DNA from: Bacteroidota bacterium
GTDB taxonomy: Bacteria; Bacteroidota; Ignavibacteria; SZUA-365
Reading direction: 5' to 3'
Assembly: GCA_018224415.1 (NCBI GenBank)
Contig: JAGTUZ010000037.1
Location: 1-16,055, forward strand
Length of the DNA: 16,055 nucleotides
Part shown: piece by piece, positions 1 to 8,120 of the stretch
Position numbering within the stretch: position 1 is the stretch's first letter
Layout of the letters: every line of letters begins with the position of its first letter
Notes under the pieces: generated by a model
The model's database searches: none
What the model saw: the letters and a program-made list of their open reading frames with translations, nothing else
Told to the model about the DNA's origin: nothing
Position numbers and translations under genes: made by a program

Positions 1-1074
1 CGTATGGGACTTCCTGATCTTTTATTCATCTTTCCCACGCGCGTGCGTGTCCACGACCGGCGGACCAGCATGGTGACCACGTACAGACTGGACTGGTCGG
101 ATGACAAAGGCCTGCTCCCTCCCCTGTCCGGGAATCCCTTGTTCATGGAAGCTTCCGTCGGAGTTGGGACACCGGCCACAGCGGCAACCCTGGGCTTCAC
201 GCCGGAAGAGTACATGGAAGCCGTACGTCGCGTGCGGCAGTACATCCATGATGGCGATGTGTACCAGGTGAATCTTTCGCAGCGCTTCCGCTTCCCGTTC
301 CCGGGCGACGCCTTCTCCCTCTGGCAAGCCCTTTTCGAGGCGAATCCCGCGCCGTTTTATGCATGGATCGACGCGGGCACGTTTCAGGTGCTGTCTGCTT
401 CGATGGAGCGTTTCGTGCTCGTCGATGGCGACCGCATCGAGACGCGTCCGATCAAGGGCACGCGTCCACGCGGGAAAGACGACGAGGAGGACCGGCGGCT
501 GGAGAACGAACTGCGGCACAGTGCCAAGGACGATGCAGAACTCTCCATGATCGTCGATCTCGAGCGCAACGACCTCGGTCGGATCTGCCTCCCGGGCAGC
601 GTGCGTGTGGCCGGACACAAGCGCATCGAGCGCTACGCAAACGTGATGCATCTCGTCTCCGAGGTCGAGGGACGGTTGCGTCCCGGCACAGGGTTCGCCG
701 CGATCTTCCGTGCGCTGTTCCCCGGAGGTTCCGTCACCGGCTGTCCGAAAATCCGGGCGATGGAGATCATCGATGGACTCGAGCCCGAGACGCGGCATGT
801 GTACACGGGAGCAATCGGCTACGTGGCAAACGACGGACGTATGGATTTCAACATCGCCATTCGCACGGCGGTCGCCGTCGACGGGATCTGCCATCTCTCC
901 GTTGGCGGCGGGGTGGTGTACGATTCCGACCCGCGCGAGGAATATCTCGAAACACTCGACAAAGGACGCACTTTCTTCGAATTGGCGGGCGTGCGTCTTG
1001 ATTCCAACCAGCGCAATGATGCCAACCAGGGCATGGATTCAATCCTGCGTTTTGATTCCAACGAAAGGGACTGA
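1..1074 (+). CDS. pabB: Aminodeoxychorismate synthase component I (PabB), 5'-truncated by window edge
   Basis: Converts chorismate plus ammonia, supplied by the PabA glutaminase partner, to 4-amino-4-deoxychorismate, the first committed step of p-aminobenzoate and folate synthesis in the cytosol. The frame is open from base 1, and about 100 N-terminal residues of a typical 450-residue PabB are missing, so the ATG at 4 is probably internal. The chorismate-binding domain is complete: PIKGT with its lysine codon at 454-456, DLERNDLGR, FPGGSVTGCPK, YTGAIGY and a GGGVVYDSDP motif near the end. A lysine in PIKGT, rather than the alanine of PIAGT, favours PabB over anthranilate synthase TrpE, and the adjacent pabC agrees. 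The C-terminal tail after FFELAGVR is unusual: it carries a short duplicated segment (RLDSN and RFDSN, 54 bp apart). The stop lies one base before the pabC start codon, so the two are probably translationally coupled. Confidence 0.92.
   Translation, partial: RMGLPDLLFIFPTRVRVHDRRTSMVTTYRLDWSDDKGLLPPLSGNPLFMEASVGVGTPATAATLGFTPEEYMEAVRRVRQYIHDGDVYQVNLSQRFRFPFPGDAFSLWQALFEANPAPFYAWIDAGTFQVLSASMERFVLVDGDRIETRPIKGTRPRGKDDEEDRRLENELRHSAKDDAELSMIVDLERNDLGRICLPGSVRVAGHKRIERYANVMHLVSEVEGRLRPGTGFAAIFRALFPGGSVTGCPKIRAMEIIDGLEPETRHVYTGAIGYVANDGRMDFNIAIRTAVAVDGICHLSVGGGVVYDSDPREEYLETLDKGRTFFELAGVRLDSNQRNDANQGMDSILRFDSNERD
992..1062 (+). repeat. Imperfect 17-bp direct repeat in the 3' end of pabB
   Basis: Copies at 992-1008 and 1046-1062 differ at one base and are 54 bp apart, a multiple of three, so both are read in the same frame as RLDSN and RFDSN. 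This looks like a small in-frame duplication in the poorly conserved PabB tail, beyond the catalytic domain. Confidence 0.7.
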
Positions 1075-1075
1075 T

Positions 1076-1906
1076 ATGATTGCAACCGTGTATTTCAACA
1101 ACCTATTCATGGACGCCGCAGAGGCACGCGTATCGGCCTTCGACGCCGGTCTGCTTTACGGCGCGGGAGTGTTCGAAACCCTGCTCGCGCGACGCGGAGT
1201 CCCATTCTTTTTCGAAAGACATTATTCCCGACTTCGCAATAGCTGCGCGGAGCTGGGGGTGCACCTGCCGTTCGGACTGACGGCCCTGCAGAACATTGTG
1301 CTCGAAGTGCTGCGGCGCAACGAACTCAACGCCGTCGAAGCACGGGTCAAGGTGCTGGTCACACCCGGCAACACGGCCACACATTTCTCCCATCGCGACA
1401 GCACGATCCTCATTTCGGCCGAACCTTACCTGCGCCCGTCCCTGCGCATCCCGTGGAAACTGATCTGCGATGGCGCCGTCATGTCGACTCCGGCCTCGCG
1501 CATCAAGAGCAGCAGTTACTTCCCCTACCGCCTCGCCCTGCATGCGGCGCATGCACGTGGATATGACGATGCGATTCTACTGGATCGCAACGGCATGGCA
1601 AGCGAGACCTCCATCGCCTCGCTGCTGCTGTTCCGAGACGGCGGATTGATCCTGCCCGATTCCCCCGACGCCCTTCCCGGGATCACGCGTGGTGTGGTGG
1701 CAGAACAGGCGGAGGCCCGCGGCATGCCCGTCGAATGGCGCCCGGTGTCGCGGGACGAACTACTCGACGGATACGCGATCTGTGTCTGCAATGCGCTGCT
1801 CGGGCCCTTCCCGGTCGGAAGGATCAACGAAACCGATATCCCGGTGATGGACGAACCACTGCTGGAAACGCTGCGGAGGGACTGGGAAACTGCTGCCGTG
1901 CCGTAA
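1076..1906 (+). CDS. pabC: Aminodeoxychorismate lyase (PabC), fold-type IV PLP enzyme
   Basis: Predicted PLP enzyme that splits aminodeoxychorismate into p-aminobenzoate and pyruvate, the step after PabB. The product is 276 residues, close to the usual 270-290. I chose the ATG at 1076 because AAAGGGA sits at 1064-1070 just upstream and because MIATVYFNN begins the family homology; the frame is open further upstream only inside pabB. Class-IV aminotransferase features are visible: an early YGAGVFET segment, the likely Schiff-base lysine K144 in SRIKSSSYFPYR, then GYDDAILLDRNG, E177 in SETSIAS, and PGITRGVV. Members of this fold (PabC, branched-chain aminotransferase, D-amino acid aminotransferase) are hard to separate by eye. 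The call to PabC rests mainly on the tight pabB-pabC arrangement. Confidence 0.87.
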   Translation: MIATVYFNNLFMDAAEARVSAFDAGLLYGAGVFETLLARRGVPFFFERHYSRLRNSCAELGVHLPFGLTALQNIVLEVLRRNELNAVEARVKVLVTPGNTATHFSHRDSTILISAEPYLRPSLRIPWKLICDGAVMSTPASRIKSSSYFPYRLALHAAHARGYDDAILLDRNGMASETSIASLLLFRDGGLILPDSPDALPGITRGVVAEQAEARGMPVEWRPVSRDELLDGYAICVCNALLGPFPVGRINETDIPVMDEPLLETLRRDWETAAVP

Positions 1907-2007
1907 CCTCGCATCCGTCTCGGACGACAAGACGGAACGGGCGCTTCGTGAATGTCACAGCGCTCGCGTGATGACGGTTACGGCGATTGCATCATGACAA
2001 CCCACTG

Positions 2008-2037
2008 TTTGTTCGGAAGTTGACAGGGGGCTATATT
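2008..2037 (+). promoter_or_regulatory. Possible promoter of the nuoJ cluster
   Basis: In the 173-bp gap between pabC and nuoJ, TATATT (2032-2037) lies 17 bp after TTGTTC (2009-2014). The same bases also resemble the Bacteroidota pattern, TTTG (2008-2011) followed 20 bp later by TATATTGC against TAnnTTTG. Transcription would begin near 2044, leaving a leader of about 36 nt. The -35 is weak. The rest of the gap, 1907-2007, shows no gene and no clear terminator. Confidence 0.35.
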
Positions 2038-2079
2038 GCTCTGTTTACGAGCTGAATTCCATCGTTTCGCGGAGAAATT

Positions 2080-2601
2080 GTGTCATCTGAATTGATCGTA
2101 TTTATTGTGCTGGCTGCGGTCTCCGTTCTCTCGGCCATACTCATGATCACCCGCGCCAACCCCGTTTCGAGCGCTCTTTTCCTGATCCTCAATTTCATCT
2201 CCCTGGCCGGCCTGTACCTGACACTGCACGCGCAGTTTGTGGCCATCATCCAGATTCTCGTCTACGCGGGCGCCATCATGGTGCTGGTGCTGTTTGTCAT
2301 CATGTTGCTGAATCTTGAGGACGAAGCGCCTCTCCGCATGCAACTGACCAAGCGGCATTACGCCTCTGTGTTGTTCGCCCTACTGACGCTGGTGCTGCTC
2401 GTGCAGGCCATCGGCTGGTTGGGTGGCGACACGCTCGCCGGCATGCAGCAGCAGTCTCCTCGCGCGCTTGTCAACGGCACGGTCGAGCATATCGGCGACG
2501 TGCTGTTCACTGCGTATGTGTTCCCCTTCCTGCTGACGTCGATTCTGCTGCTCTCGGCGATGCTCGGCGCGGTGGTGCTGGCAAAGAAGCGTTTCCCCTG
2601 A
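2080..2601 (+). CDS. nuoJ: NADH-quinone oxidoreductase subunit J
   Basis: Membrane subunit of respiratory complex I, forming with NuoK and others the link between the quinone module and the antiporter-like pumps. It has 173 residues, a normal length, and about five hydrophobic segments. The family signature is clear: NPVSSALFLILNF early, then QILVYAGAIMVLVLFVIML, the helix that contains the pi-bulge in known structures. The start is GTG at 2080, supported by GGAG at 2071-2074 with a 5-nt spacer. It opens the membrane-arm cluster J-K-L-M-antiporter-N. Nothing upstream belongs to complex I, so nuoA-I are encoded elsewhere. Confidence 0.95.
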   Translation: MSSELIVFIVLAAVSVLSAILMITRANPVSSALFLILNFISLAGLYLTLHAQFVAIIQILVYAGAIMVLVLFVIMLLNLEDEAPLRMQLTKRHYASVLFALLTLVLLVQAIGWLGGDTLAGMQQQSPRALVNGTVEHIGDVLFTAYVFPFLLTSILLLSAMLGAVVLAKKRFP

Positions 2602-2667
2602 TCCCGTTTCCCCCTCCCTACCCGGGAGAACCCGAACCGACACGACGACACCAATAGCCTACGGCAT

Positions 2668-2970
2668 ATGATTCCAGTTCATTACTACCTGTTACTCAGC
2701 GCGGTCATGTTCATCACCGGTGTGGTGGGCGTGCTCACCCGCCGCAATGCGATCATCATCTTCATGTGCATCGAGCTGATGCTCAACTCGGTAAACCTCA
2801 CCTTCGTGGCCTTCTCGTCGTACCTGGGCAACGAGGCGGGGCAGATGTTCGTGTTTTTTGTCATGGCTGTCGCGGCCGCCGAAGCGGCGGTCGGACTGGC
2901 GATTGTCATCGCGCTGTTCCGCAACCGGCAGACGGTCAACATTAACGAGGTCAACGTCCTCAAGTGGTGA
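2668..2970 (+). CDS. nuoK: NADH-quinone oxidoreductase subunit K
   Basis: Small membrane subunit of complex I that lies in the proton channel between NuoJ and NuoN. It is 100 residues long, exactly the usual size, with three transmembrane helices at about 5-23, 28-50 and 60-85. The two buried acidic residues needed for pumping are in their canonical places, E36 in MCIELMLNSVNL and E72 in AVAAAEAAVGLA, matching E. coli numbering. The start at 2668 gives the conserved short N-terminus MIPVHYYLLLSA; there is no strong ribosome binding site before it. It lies 66 bp after nuoJ and 75 bp before nuoL, in the same direction. Confidence 0.96.
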   Translation: MIPVHYYLLLSAVMFITGVVGVLTRRNAIIIFMCIELMLNSVNLTFVAFSSYLGNEAGQMFVFFVMAVAAAEAAVGLAIVIALFRNRQTVNINEVNVLKW

Positions 2971-3045
2971 TGCCGCCCGCGGCGTAACGGCACGCCGGCA
3001 TCCGCTCCCCAAACTGATTCAGTCCTTTAACGTGCTTCAGGATCC

Positions 3046-4983
3046 ATGTACCAATACGTCGGACTCATCGTACTCTTCCCGCTGATCGGACTGCTCGTCA
3101 ACGGGCTGTTCGGCCGGAAGATCAAAAGCGAATCCATCGTCGGCATCATCGGCAGCGGCGCGGTGGGCCTGTCCTTCCTCGTCGCGGCGGCCATCTTCAT
3201 CGAGATGCTCGGCATGCCTGCGGAGGATCGCGCCCACACGGTGACGCTGTTCACCTGGATTGCCGCCGGTAGTCTTACGGTATCGGCCGCCTACCTGGTC
3301 GACCAGCTGTCCATCCTGATGACGCTTGTCGTCACCGGTGTCGGCTTCCTGATCCATGTGTACTCGATCGGGTACATGCACGGCGACCGCGGGTTCTGGC
3401 GCTTTTTCACCTACCTGAACCTGTTCATTTTCGCCATGCTCAACCTTGTGCTGGCGGACAACTATCTGCTGATGTTCCTTGGCTGGGAAGGCGTGGGCCT
3501 CTGCTCCTACCTTCTTATCGGGTTCTGGTACGACAAGAAGTTCGAAGGCGTAAAGATCACCTGGACGGGTGACGCGGCGAACAAGGCCTTCTGGGTGAAC
3601 CGCATCGGCGACTTCGCGTTCATGATCGGCATGTTCCTCATCTTCCGTGAATTCGGTACCCTCACCTTCAACGAAGTGATGGGTGACGCCGGGACGCTTG
3701 CGGTCGGCAACGACACGGTGTTCTGGATCACGCTGCTGCTGTTTCTCGGCGCGACGGGAAAGTCCGCGCAGATCCCGCTGTTTGTCTGGCTGCCCGATGC
3801 GATGGCTGGTCCCACTCCGGTCAGCGCGCTGATCCACGCCGCGACGATGGTTACCGCCGGCGTGTATATGGTTGCACGCAATTCCGCGCTATACGCGCTG
3901 GCCCCCGACACGATGATGATCGTTGCCATCGGAGGCGCGATCACCGCGATCATGGCGGCGTCGATCGGCCTCGCGCAAAACGACATCAAAAAAGTGCTGG
4001 CCTATTCCACCGTCTCGCAGCTGGGATTCATGTTCCTCGCCCTCGGTGTCGGTGCCTACACTGCCGCCATATTCCATGTGATGACACATGCCTTCTTCAA
4101 GGCCTGTCTTTTCCTCGGTTCCGGATCGGTGATCCACGCCATGCACGAAGAGCAGGACATCCGCCACATGGGCGGCCTGAAGAAGATCATGCCCTACACG
4201 TATTGGACCTTCCTGATATCGAGTTTCGCCATCGCCGGCTTTCCTCCGCTTTCCGGTTTCTTTTCAAAGGATGAAATACTCTGGAAAGCCTTCGCCGACG
4301 GTTCCCCGGTGCTCTGGGTGATCGGCGCGACCGCCGCGCTGATGACAGCCTTCTACATGTTCCGCATGGTGACACTCACATTCGGGGGCGAACCGCGCTG
4401 GGCGAAGGACAAGCATCCGCACGAATCGCCGGCCAGCATGACCATCCCGCTGATCGTGCTCGCCGCGCTTGCGGTGGTCGGCGGTTTCGTGGGCGTGCCC
4501 GCGGTCCTCGGCGGCGGCAACGCCATCGAGCAGTGGCTGCACCCGTTGTTCGCGCAGGCCCATAACACACTCGCGCTGCCCGAGCATACCAACCATGCCA
4601 CCGAGTACCTGCTTATGGCCATCAGCGTCGCCATTGCCGTGACGGGTTTCTGGTTCGGCCGTTCCGTCTATATGAAAAACCCGGAGGCCGACCGCAGCAT
4701 CGCGGCAAGGACCGGCGTGCTCTATCGCCTTCTCGCCAACAAATACTACGTCGACAACGTCTACCACGCGGGACTCGTGACACCGATCGTCAAGACCAGT
4801 GACCGTTTCCTTTTCCGAATATTCGATGTCCGCATCATCGACGGCTTCGTCAACGGACTGGCGAGGACAACCGGCTGGGTCAGCTCCGTTCTCCGTTACA
4901 TGCAGACCGGTGTCGTGCAGAACTACGCCGCGCTCATCGTCCTCGGTATCGTGGTCGTCCTCGGACTCCTCATTTTCAGCTGA
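3046..4983 (+). CDS. nuoL: NADH-quinone oxidoreductase subunit L (distal antiporter-like pump)
   Basis: Largest membrane subunit of complex I, a Mrp-antiporter-like proton pump at the far end of the membrane arm, whose long C-terminal lateral helix braces NuoM and NuoN. It has 645 residues, typical of the family. Key residues are present: E148 in FLGWEGVGLCSYLLIG, K239 in GATGKSAQIPL, and H264 in SALIHAATMVTAG. Further motifs are VLAYSTVSQLGFMF and HAFFKACLFLGSGSVIHAMH. The C-terminal part (NKYYVDNVYH and following) resembles the usual NuoL lateral-helix tail. The ATG at 3046 follows AGGA at 3039-3042 with a short 3-nt spacer, and starts MYQYVGLIVLFPLIGLL as expected. Confidence 0.97.
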   Translation: MYQYVGLIVLFPLIGLLVNGLFGRKIKSESIVGIIGSGAVGLSFLVAAAIFIEMLGMPAEDRAHTVTLFTWIAAGSLTVSAAYLVDQLSILMTLVVTGVGFLIHVYSIGYMHGDRGFWRFFTYLNLFIFAMLNLVLADNYLLMFLGWEGVGLCSYLLIGFWYDKKFEGVKITWTGDAANKAFWVNRIGDFAFMIGMFLIFREFGTLTFNEVMGDAGTLAVGNDTVFWITLLLFLGATGKSAQIPLFVWLPDAMAGPTPVSALIHAATMVTAGVYMVARNSALYALAPDTMMIVAIGGAITAIMAASIGLAQNDIKKVLAYSTVSQLGFMFLALGVGAYTAAIFHVMTHAFFKACLFLGSGSVIHAMHEEQDIRHMGGLKKIMPYTYWTFLISSFAIAGFPPLSGFFSKDEILWKAFADGSPVLWVIGATAALMTAFYMFRMVTLTFGGEPRWAKDKHPHESPASMTIPLIVLAALAVVGGFVGVPAVLGGGNAIEQWLHPLFAQAHNTLALPEHTNHATEYLLMAISVAIAVTGFWFGRSVYMKNPEADRSIAARTGVLYRLLANKYYVDNVYHAGLVTPIVKTSDRFLFRIFDVRIIDGFVNGLARTTGWVSSVLRYMQTGVVQNYAALIVLGIVVVLGLLIFS

Positions 4984-4993
4984 TAACAACGCG

Positions 4994-6535
4994 ATGATCC
5001 CACACGTGCTCAACTACATCCTGTTTCTCCCGCTCATCGGCGCCGCAGCCGTACTGCTCGCGCGCCGCAGCGAGAACGCCGTCCGCTGGACCGGCCTGAT
5101 CTTCTCCCTCCTCACCTTCGTGCTGTCGCTGGAGTTGTTTTTCGGGTACGATCCGCAAAATCCCGCGATGCAGTTCGTCGAGAAGATGAGCTGGATCCCG
5201 TCGCTGAACGTCAGCTATCATCTCGGTCTCGACGGCATCTCCATGCTGCTCGTGGTACTGTCCACCTTCCTGACACCCATCGTCCTGATCTCGTCATGGA
5301 AATCGATCGAGAAACAGGTCGCGCCCTACGTCGCGCTGATGCTGGTGCTCGAGACGGCGATGATCGGCGTGTTCGCCTCGCTGGACACGTTTCTTTTCTA
5401 CGTGTTCTGGGAACTGATCCTCATCCCGATGTACTTCATCATCGGCATCTGGGGTGGCAAGGACAGGATTTACGCCACGGTGAAGTTCTTCATCTTCACC
5501 ATGGTGGGTTCGCTGCTGATGCTCATCGCCATCATCTGGCTGGGCTATTACGCATCGACGCAGCCGGGCGGCGTGTTCACCACCGATCTGCTGCTGTTGA
5601 TGGACATCGCGCCGACCATTCCGCTGGACATCCAGTCCTGGATGTTTGCCGCCTTCGCGCTGAGTTTCCTGATCAAGGTGCCGGCGTTCCCGCTGCACAC
5701 TTGGCTGCCGGACGCGCATGTGCAGGCACCGACGGGTGGATCTGTGATCCTCGCCGGCGTGCTGCTGAAAATGGGTACCTACGGTCTCATCCGTTTCAAT
5801 CTCCAGCTTTTCCCTGAGGCTTCCCTCGAATACGCCTCCGTGCTTTCCGTGCTCGGTGTTGTCGGCATTATCTACGGGGCGCTCGTTTCCATGGTGCAGA
5901 AGGACGTGAAAAAGCTCGTGGCCTACTCCTCGGTGAGCCACATGGGTTTCATCCTTCTGGGCATATTCGGCGTGACGGTTTCGGGCATGCAGGGCGGGCT
6001 CATCCAGATGCTCAACCACGGCCTGTCCACTGGCGCGCTGTTCCTTATCGTTGGCATGATATACGATCGGCGTCACACGCGTATGATCGAAGAGTTCGGC
6101 GGACTCGCCCGACAGATCCCGGTGTTTTCGACATTCTTCATGATCGTCACACTGTCATCAATCGGCCTTCCCGGACTCAACGGTTTTGTCGGTGAATTCC
6201 TGATTCTCATCGGCTCCTTCGAATCCACTGTTCTGGGATCCATCTGGTATGTCGTGTTCGCGGCGACCGGTGTGGTGTTCGCGGCCGTGTACATGCTGTG
6301 GATGTACCAGCGGATGGTGTTCGGGGTCTCGAGGAATCCGGAGAACGAAAAGCTCGTCGACCTCTCGGCGCGCGAGATCGGACTCTTGCTCCCGATCGTG
6401 CTGTTCATCTTTTGGATCGGCGTCTACCCCGGCACGTTCCTCTCCAAATCGGAGTCGACGGTGCAGCGGGTGGTCGAAAAGCTCGAGCAGGTGCAGAAGG
6501 GTGAAGCAATCACAACCACTGTACCCAAACCGTAA
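4994..6535 (+). CDS. nuoM: NADH-quinone oxidoreductase subunit M (antiporter-like pump)
   Basis: Second antiporter-like proton pump of complex I, 513 residues, close to the 500-510 usual for NuoM. I chose the ATG at 4994, ten bases after the nuoL stop, because MIPHVLNYILFLPLIGA gives the canonical N-terminal helix. The frame is open back to 4799, but that part lies inside nuoL. Conserved charged residues are visible: E140 in FYVFWELILIPMYFIIG, K228 in FLIKVPAFPLHTWLPD, and K259 in LAGVLLKMGTYGLIR, corresponding to E144, K234 and K265 of E. coli. The C-terminus after GVYPGTFL is a hydrophilic tail. Confidence 0.96.
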   Translation: MIPHVLNYILFLPLIGAAAVLLARRSENAVRWTGLIFSLLTFVLSLELFFGYDPQNPAMQFVEKMSWIPSLNVSYHLGLDGISMLLVVLSTFLTPIVLISSWKSIEKQVAPYVALMLVLETAMIGVFASLDTFLFYVFWELILIPMYFIIGIWGGKDRIYATVKFFIFTMVGSLLMLIAIIWLGYYASTQPGGVFTTDLLLLMDIAPTIPLDIQSWMFAAFALSFLIKVPAFPLHTWLPDAHVQAPTGGSVILAGVLLKMGTYGLIRFNLQLFPEASLEYASVLSVLGVVGIIYGALVSMVQKDVKKLVAYSSVSHMGFILLGIFGVTVSGMQGGLIQMLNHGLSTGALFLIVGMIYDRRHTRMIEEFGGLARQIPVFSTFFMIVTLSSIGLPGLNGFVGEFLILIGSFESTVLGSIWYVVFAATGVVFAAVYMLWMYQRMVFGVSRNPENEKLVDLSAREIGLLLPIVLFIFWIGVYPGTFLSKSESTVQRVVEKLEQVQKGEAITTTVPKP

Positions 6536-6551
6536 TGACCAGGAGTTTTCG

Positions 6552-8060
6552 TTGAAATTCCTTCATCGTCCTGTCAGGGCGTGCCTCGGCATACTCACGG
6601 CTCTGGTGCTGTTCACGTCCGACGCTTTCGCGTCGGCTGGGGAGGCGGCGCATATTATCGAGCCGGATCCCTTGATGATCATTCCCTTTGTTGTCCTCCT
6701 CCTCGCGATCGCCTTGATGCCTTTCATCGCGAAGCACTGGTGGGAACATTATTTTCCCCACGTGTCCATCGGCCTGGGACTGATCACCATTGTCTACTAC
6801 GTCTTTTTCCTGCACAACCCGGTGCGCATGCTGCATTCGGGCATCGAGTATTTCAGTTTCATCTGCCTGGTGGGTTCGCTGTTCGTGGTGGCCGGCGGCA
6901 TGCATATCAACCTGAAGGGCTACGCCTCGCCGTTCAAGAACATGATCATTCTCGCGGTCGGCGCGGTCGCGGCAAACATCGTTGGGACCACCGGCGCGTC
7001 GATGATTCTCATCCGGCCGTACATGCGCAACAACAAGAGCAGGCTGCATGCCTACCACATCGTGTTCTTCATCTTTATCGTCAGCAACATCGGCGGGGCC
7101 CTGACTCCGATCGGAGATCCTCCCCTCTTTCTCGGTTATCTGAAAGGCATCCCGTTTTTCTGGGTGATGGAGAATGTCTGGCACATCTGGCTGCTGACCA
7201 TGGGCATCATTCTCGGCGTGTTCATTGCGGTCGATACGTATTTCTACCGGAAGATGCCGGAAGAGGTGCGCGAGTTGCAGGCCGCGGTCGATGATGTGAC
7301 CAAGCTGCAGGGCATGCACAACATCGGTTTCCTGCTGGCAATCCTCGTTGCCGTCTTCATCCAGGATCCGCCGTTCGTGCGCGAGTTCATCATGATCGCC
7401 GCCGCCGCCGGATCGTATTACACAACGAAAAAGCCCGTGCATCAGGCCAACAATTTCACCTTCTTCCCGATCAAGGAAGTGGGTTTTCTTTTTCTCGGTC
7501 TGTTCGCGACGATGGTGCCCGCGCTTGACTGGCTCGAACTGAACGCCATGGCGCTCGGCATCACGCAACCCGGGCAGTTCTACTGGGGCACAGGCATCCT
7601 GTCGAGCTTCCTGGACAATGCGCCGACGTATCTGAACTTCCTCAGCGCCCAGATCGGCCTGCTGGTGCGTCCCGAACTCGTGCAGCAGGTGCAGGAAGTG
7701 GTTGCCAACGGCGCCCTGCAGGCCCCGAATTTTGCACAGTACTCGCAGGAAGTGCGCACGACGGTCGAGACGCTTGCGCACTACCATGCCGGCATGGTCG
7801 CGGTGGGCAACGTGCCGGTCGACGACATCAACGTTTCCTACTTGATCAGCATGCAGCCGCTGTACGTGATGGCGATCAGCGTCGCCGCGGTATTCTTCGG
7901 CGCCATGACCTATATCGGCAATGCGCCGAATTTCATGGTCAAGGCCATCGCCGAGCAGGAGGGCGCAATAATGCCATCGTTCTTCGGCTATCTGCTGCGT
8001 TTCGCCATCCCGATCCTGCTGCCGATCTTCCTGCTTGTCTGGCTGCTGTATTTCACCTGA
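6552..8060 (+). CDS. NhaD/CitMHS_2-type sodium:proton antiporter in the nuo cluster
   Basis: Predicted integral membrane transporter of the ArsB/NhaD (ion transporter) superfamily. It best resembles proteins annotated as sodium:proton antiporters with a CitMHS_2-type domain, which exchange external H+ for cytosolic Na+. The start is TTG at 6552, chosen because AGGAG lies at 6541-6545 with a 6-nt spacer; this yields 502 residues. The N-terminus looks like a signal peptide (basic start, hydrophobic core, AFASA near residue 28). Two inverted halves are recognisable: GTTGASMILIRP (145-156) with SNIGGALTPIGDPPLF (178-193), and SSFLDNAPTYLNFL (351-364, D356) with YIGNAPNFMVKA. It sits 16 bp after nuoM and 60 bp before nuoN, so it is probably co-transcribed with complex I. 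Exact substrate (Na+, Li+, citrate or another anion) cannot be fixed from sequence. Confidence 0.82.
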   Translation: MKFLHRPVRACLGILTALVLFTSDAFASAGEAAHIIEPDPLMIIPFVVLLLAIALMPFIAKHWWEHYFPHVSIGLGLITIVYYVFFLHNPVRMLHSGIEYFSFICLVGSLFVVAGGMHINLKGYASPFKNMIILAVGAVAANIVGTTGASMILIRPYMRNNKSRLHAYHIVFFIFIVSNIGGALTPIGDPPLFLGYLKGIPFFWVMENVWHIWLLTMGIILGVFIAVDTYFYRKMPEEVRELQAAVDDVTKLQGMHNIGFLLAILVAVFIQDPPFVREFIMIAAAAGSYYTTKKPVHQANNFTFFPIKEVGFLFLGLFATMVPALDWLELNAMALGITQPGQFYWGTGILSSFLDNAPTYLNFLSAQIGLLVRPELVQQVQEVVANGALQAPNFAQYSQEVRTTVETLAHYHAGMVAVGNVPVDDINVSYLISMQPLYVMAISVAAVFFGAMTYIGNAPNFMVKAIAEQEGAIMPSFFGYLLRFAIPILLPIFLLVWLLYFT

Positions 8061-8120
8061 CACCGGAAGAGAGACAGACACGGAATATTCCAGGACCACA
8101 GTGAGTTTCCAGGCCATACG

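Noticed and set aside
22..894. 290-codon minus-strand open frame opposite pabB
   Set aside because: Antisense to the conserved chorismate-binding domain; no motifs.
2020..2037. TTGACA with TATATT only 6 bp later before nuoJ
   Set aside because: The spacing is far too short for a sigma-70 -35/-10 pair; TATATT fits better with the TTG-containing box at 2009.
4799..4993. Upstream extension of nuoM
   Set aside because: It overlaps the nuoL end in another frame and lacks NuoM homology; the ATG at 4994 gives the canonical N-terminus.
8082..8091. GGAATATTCC palindrome between the antiporter gene and nuoN
   Set aside because: A single 10-bp palindrome with no second copy or promoter nearby; likely chance.
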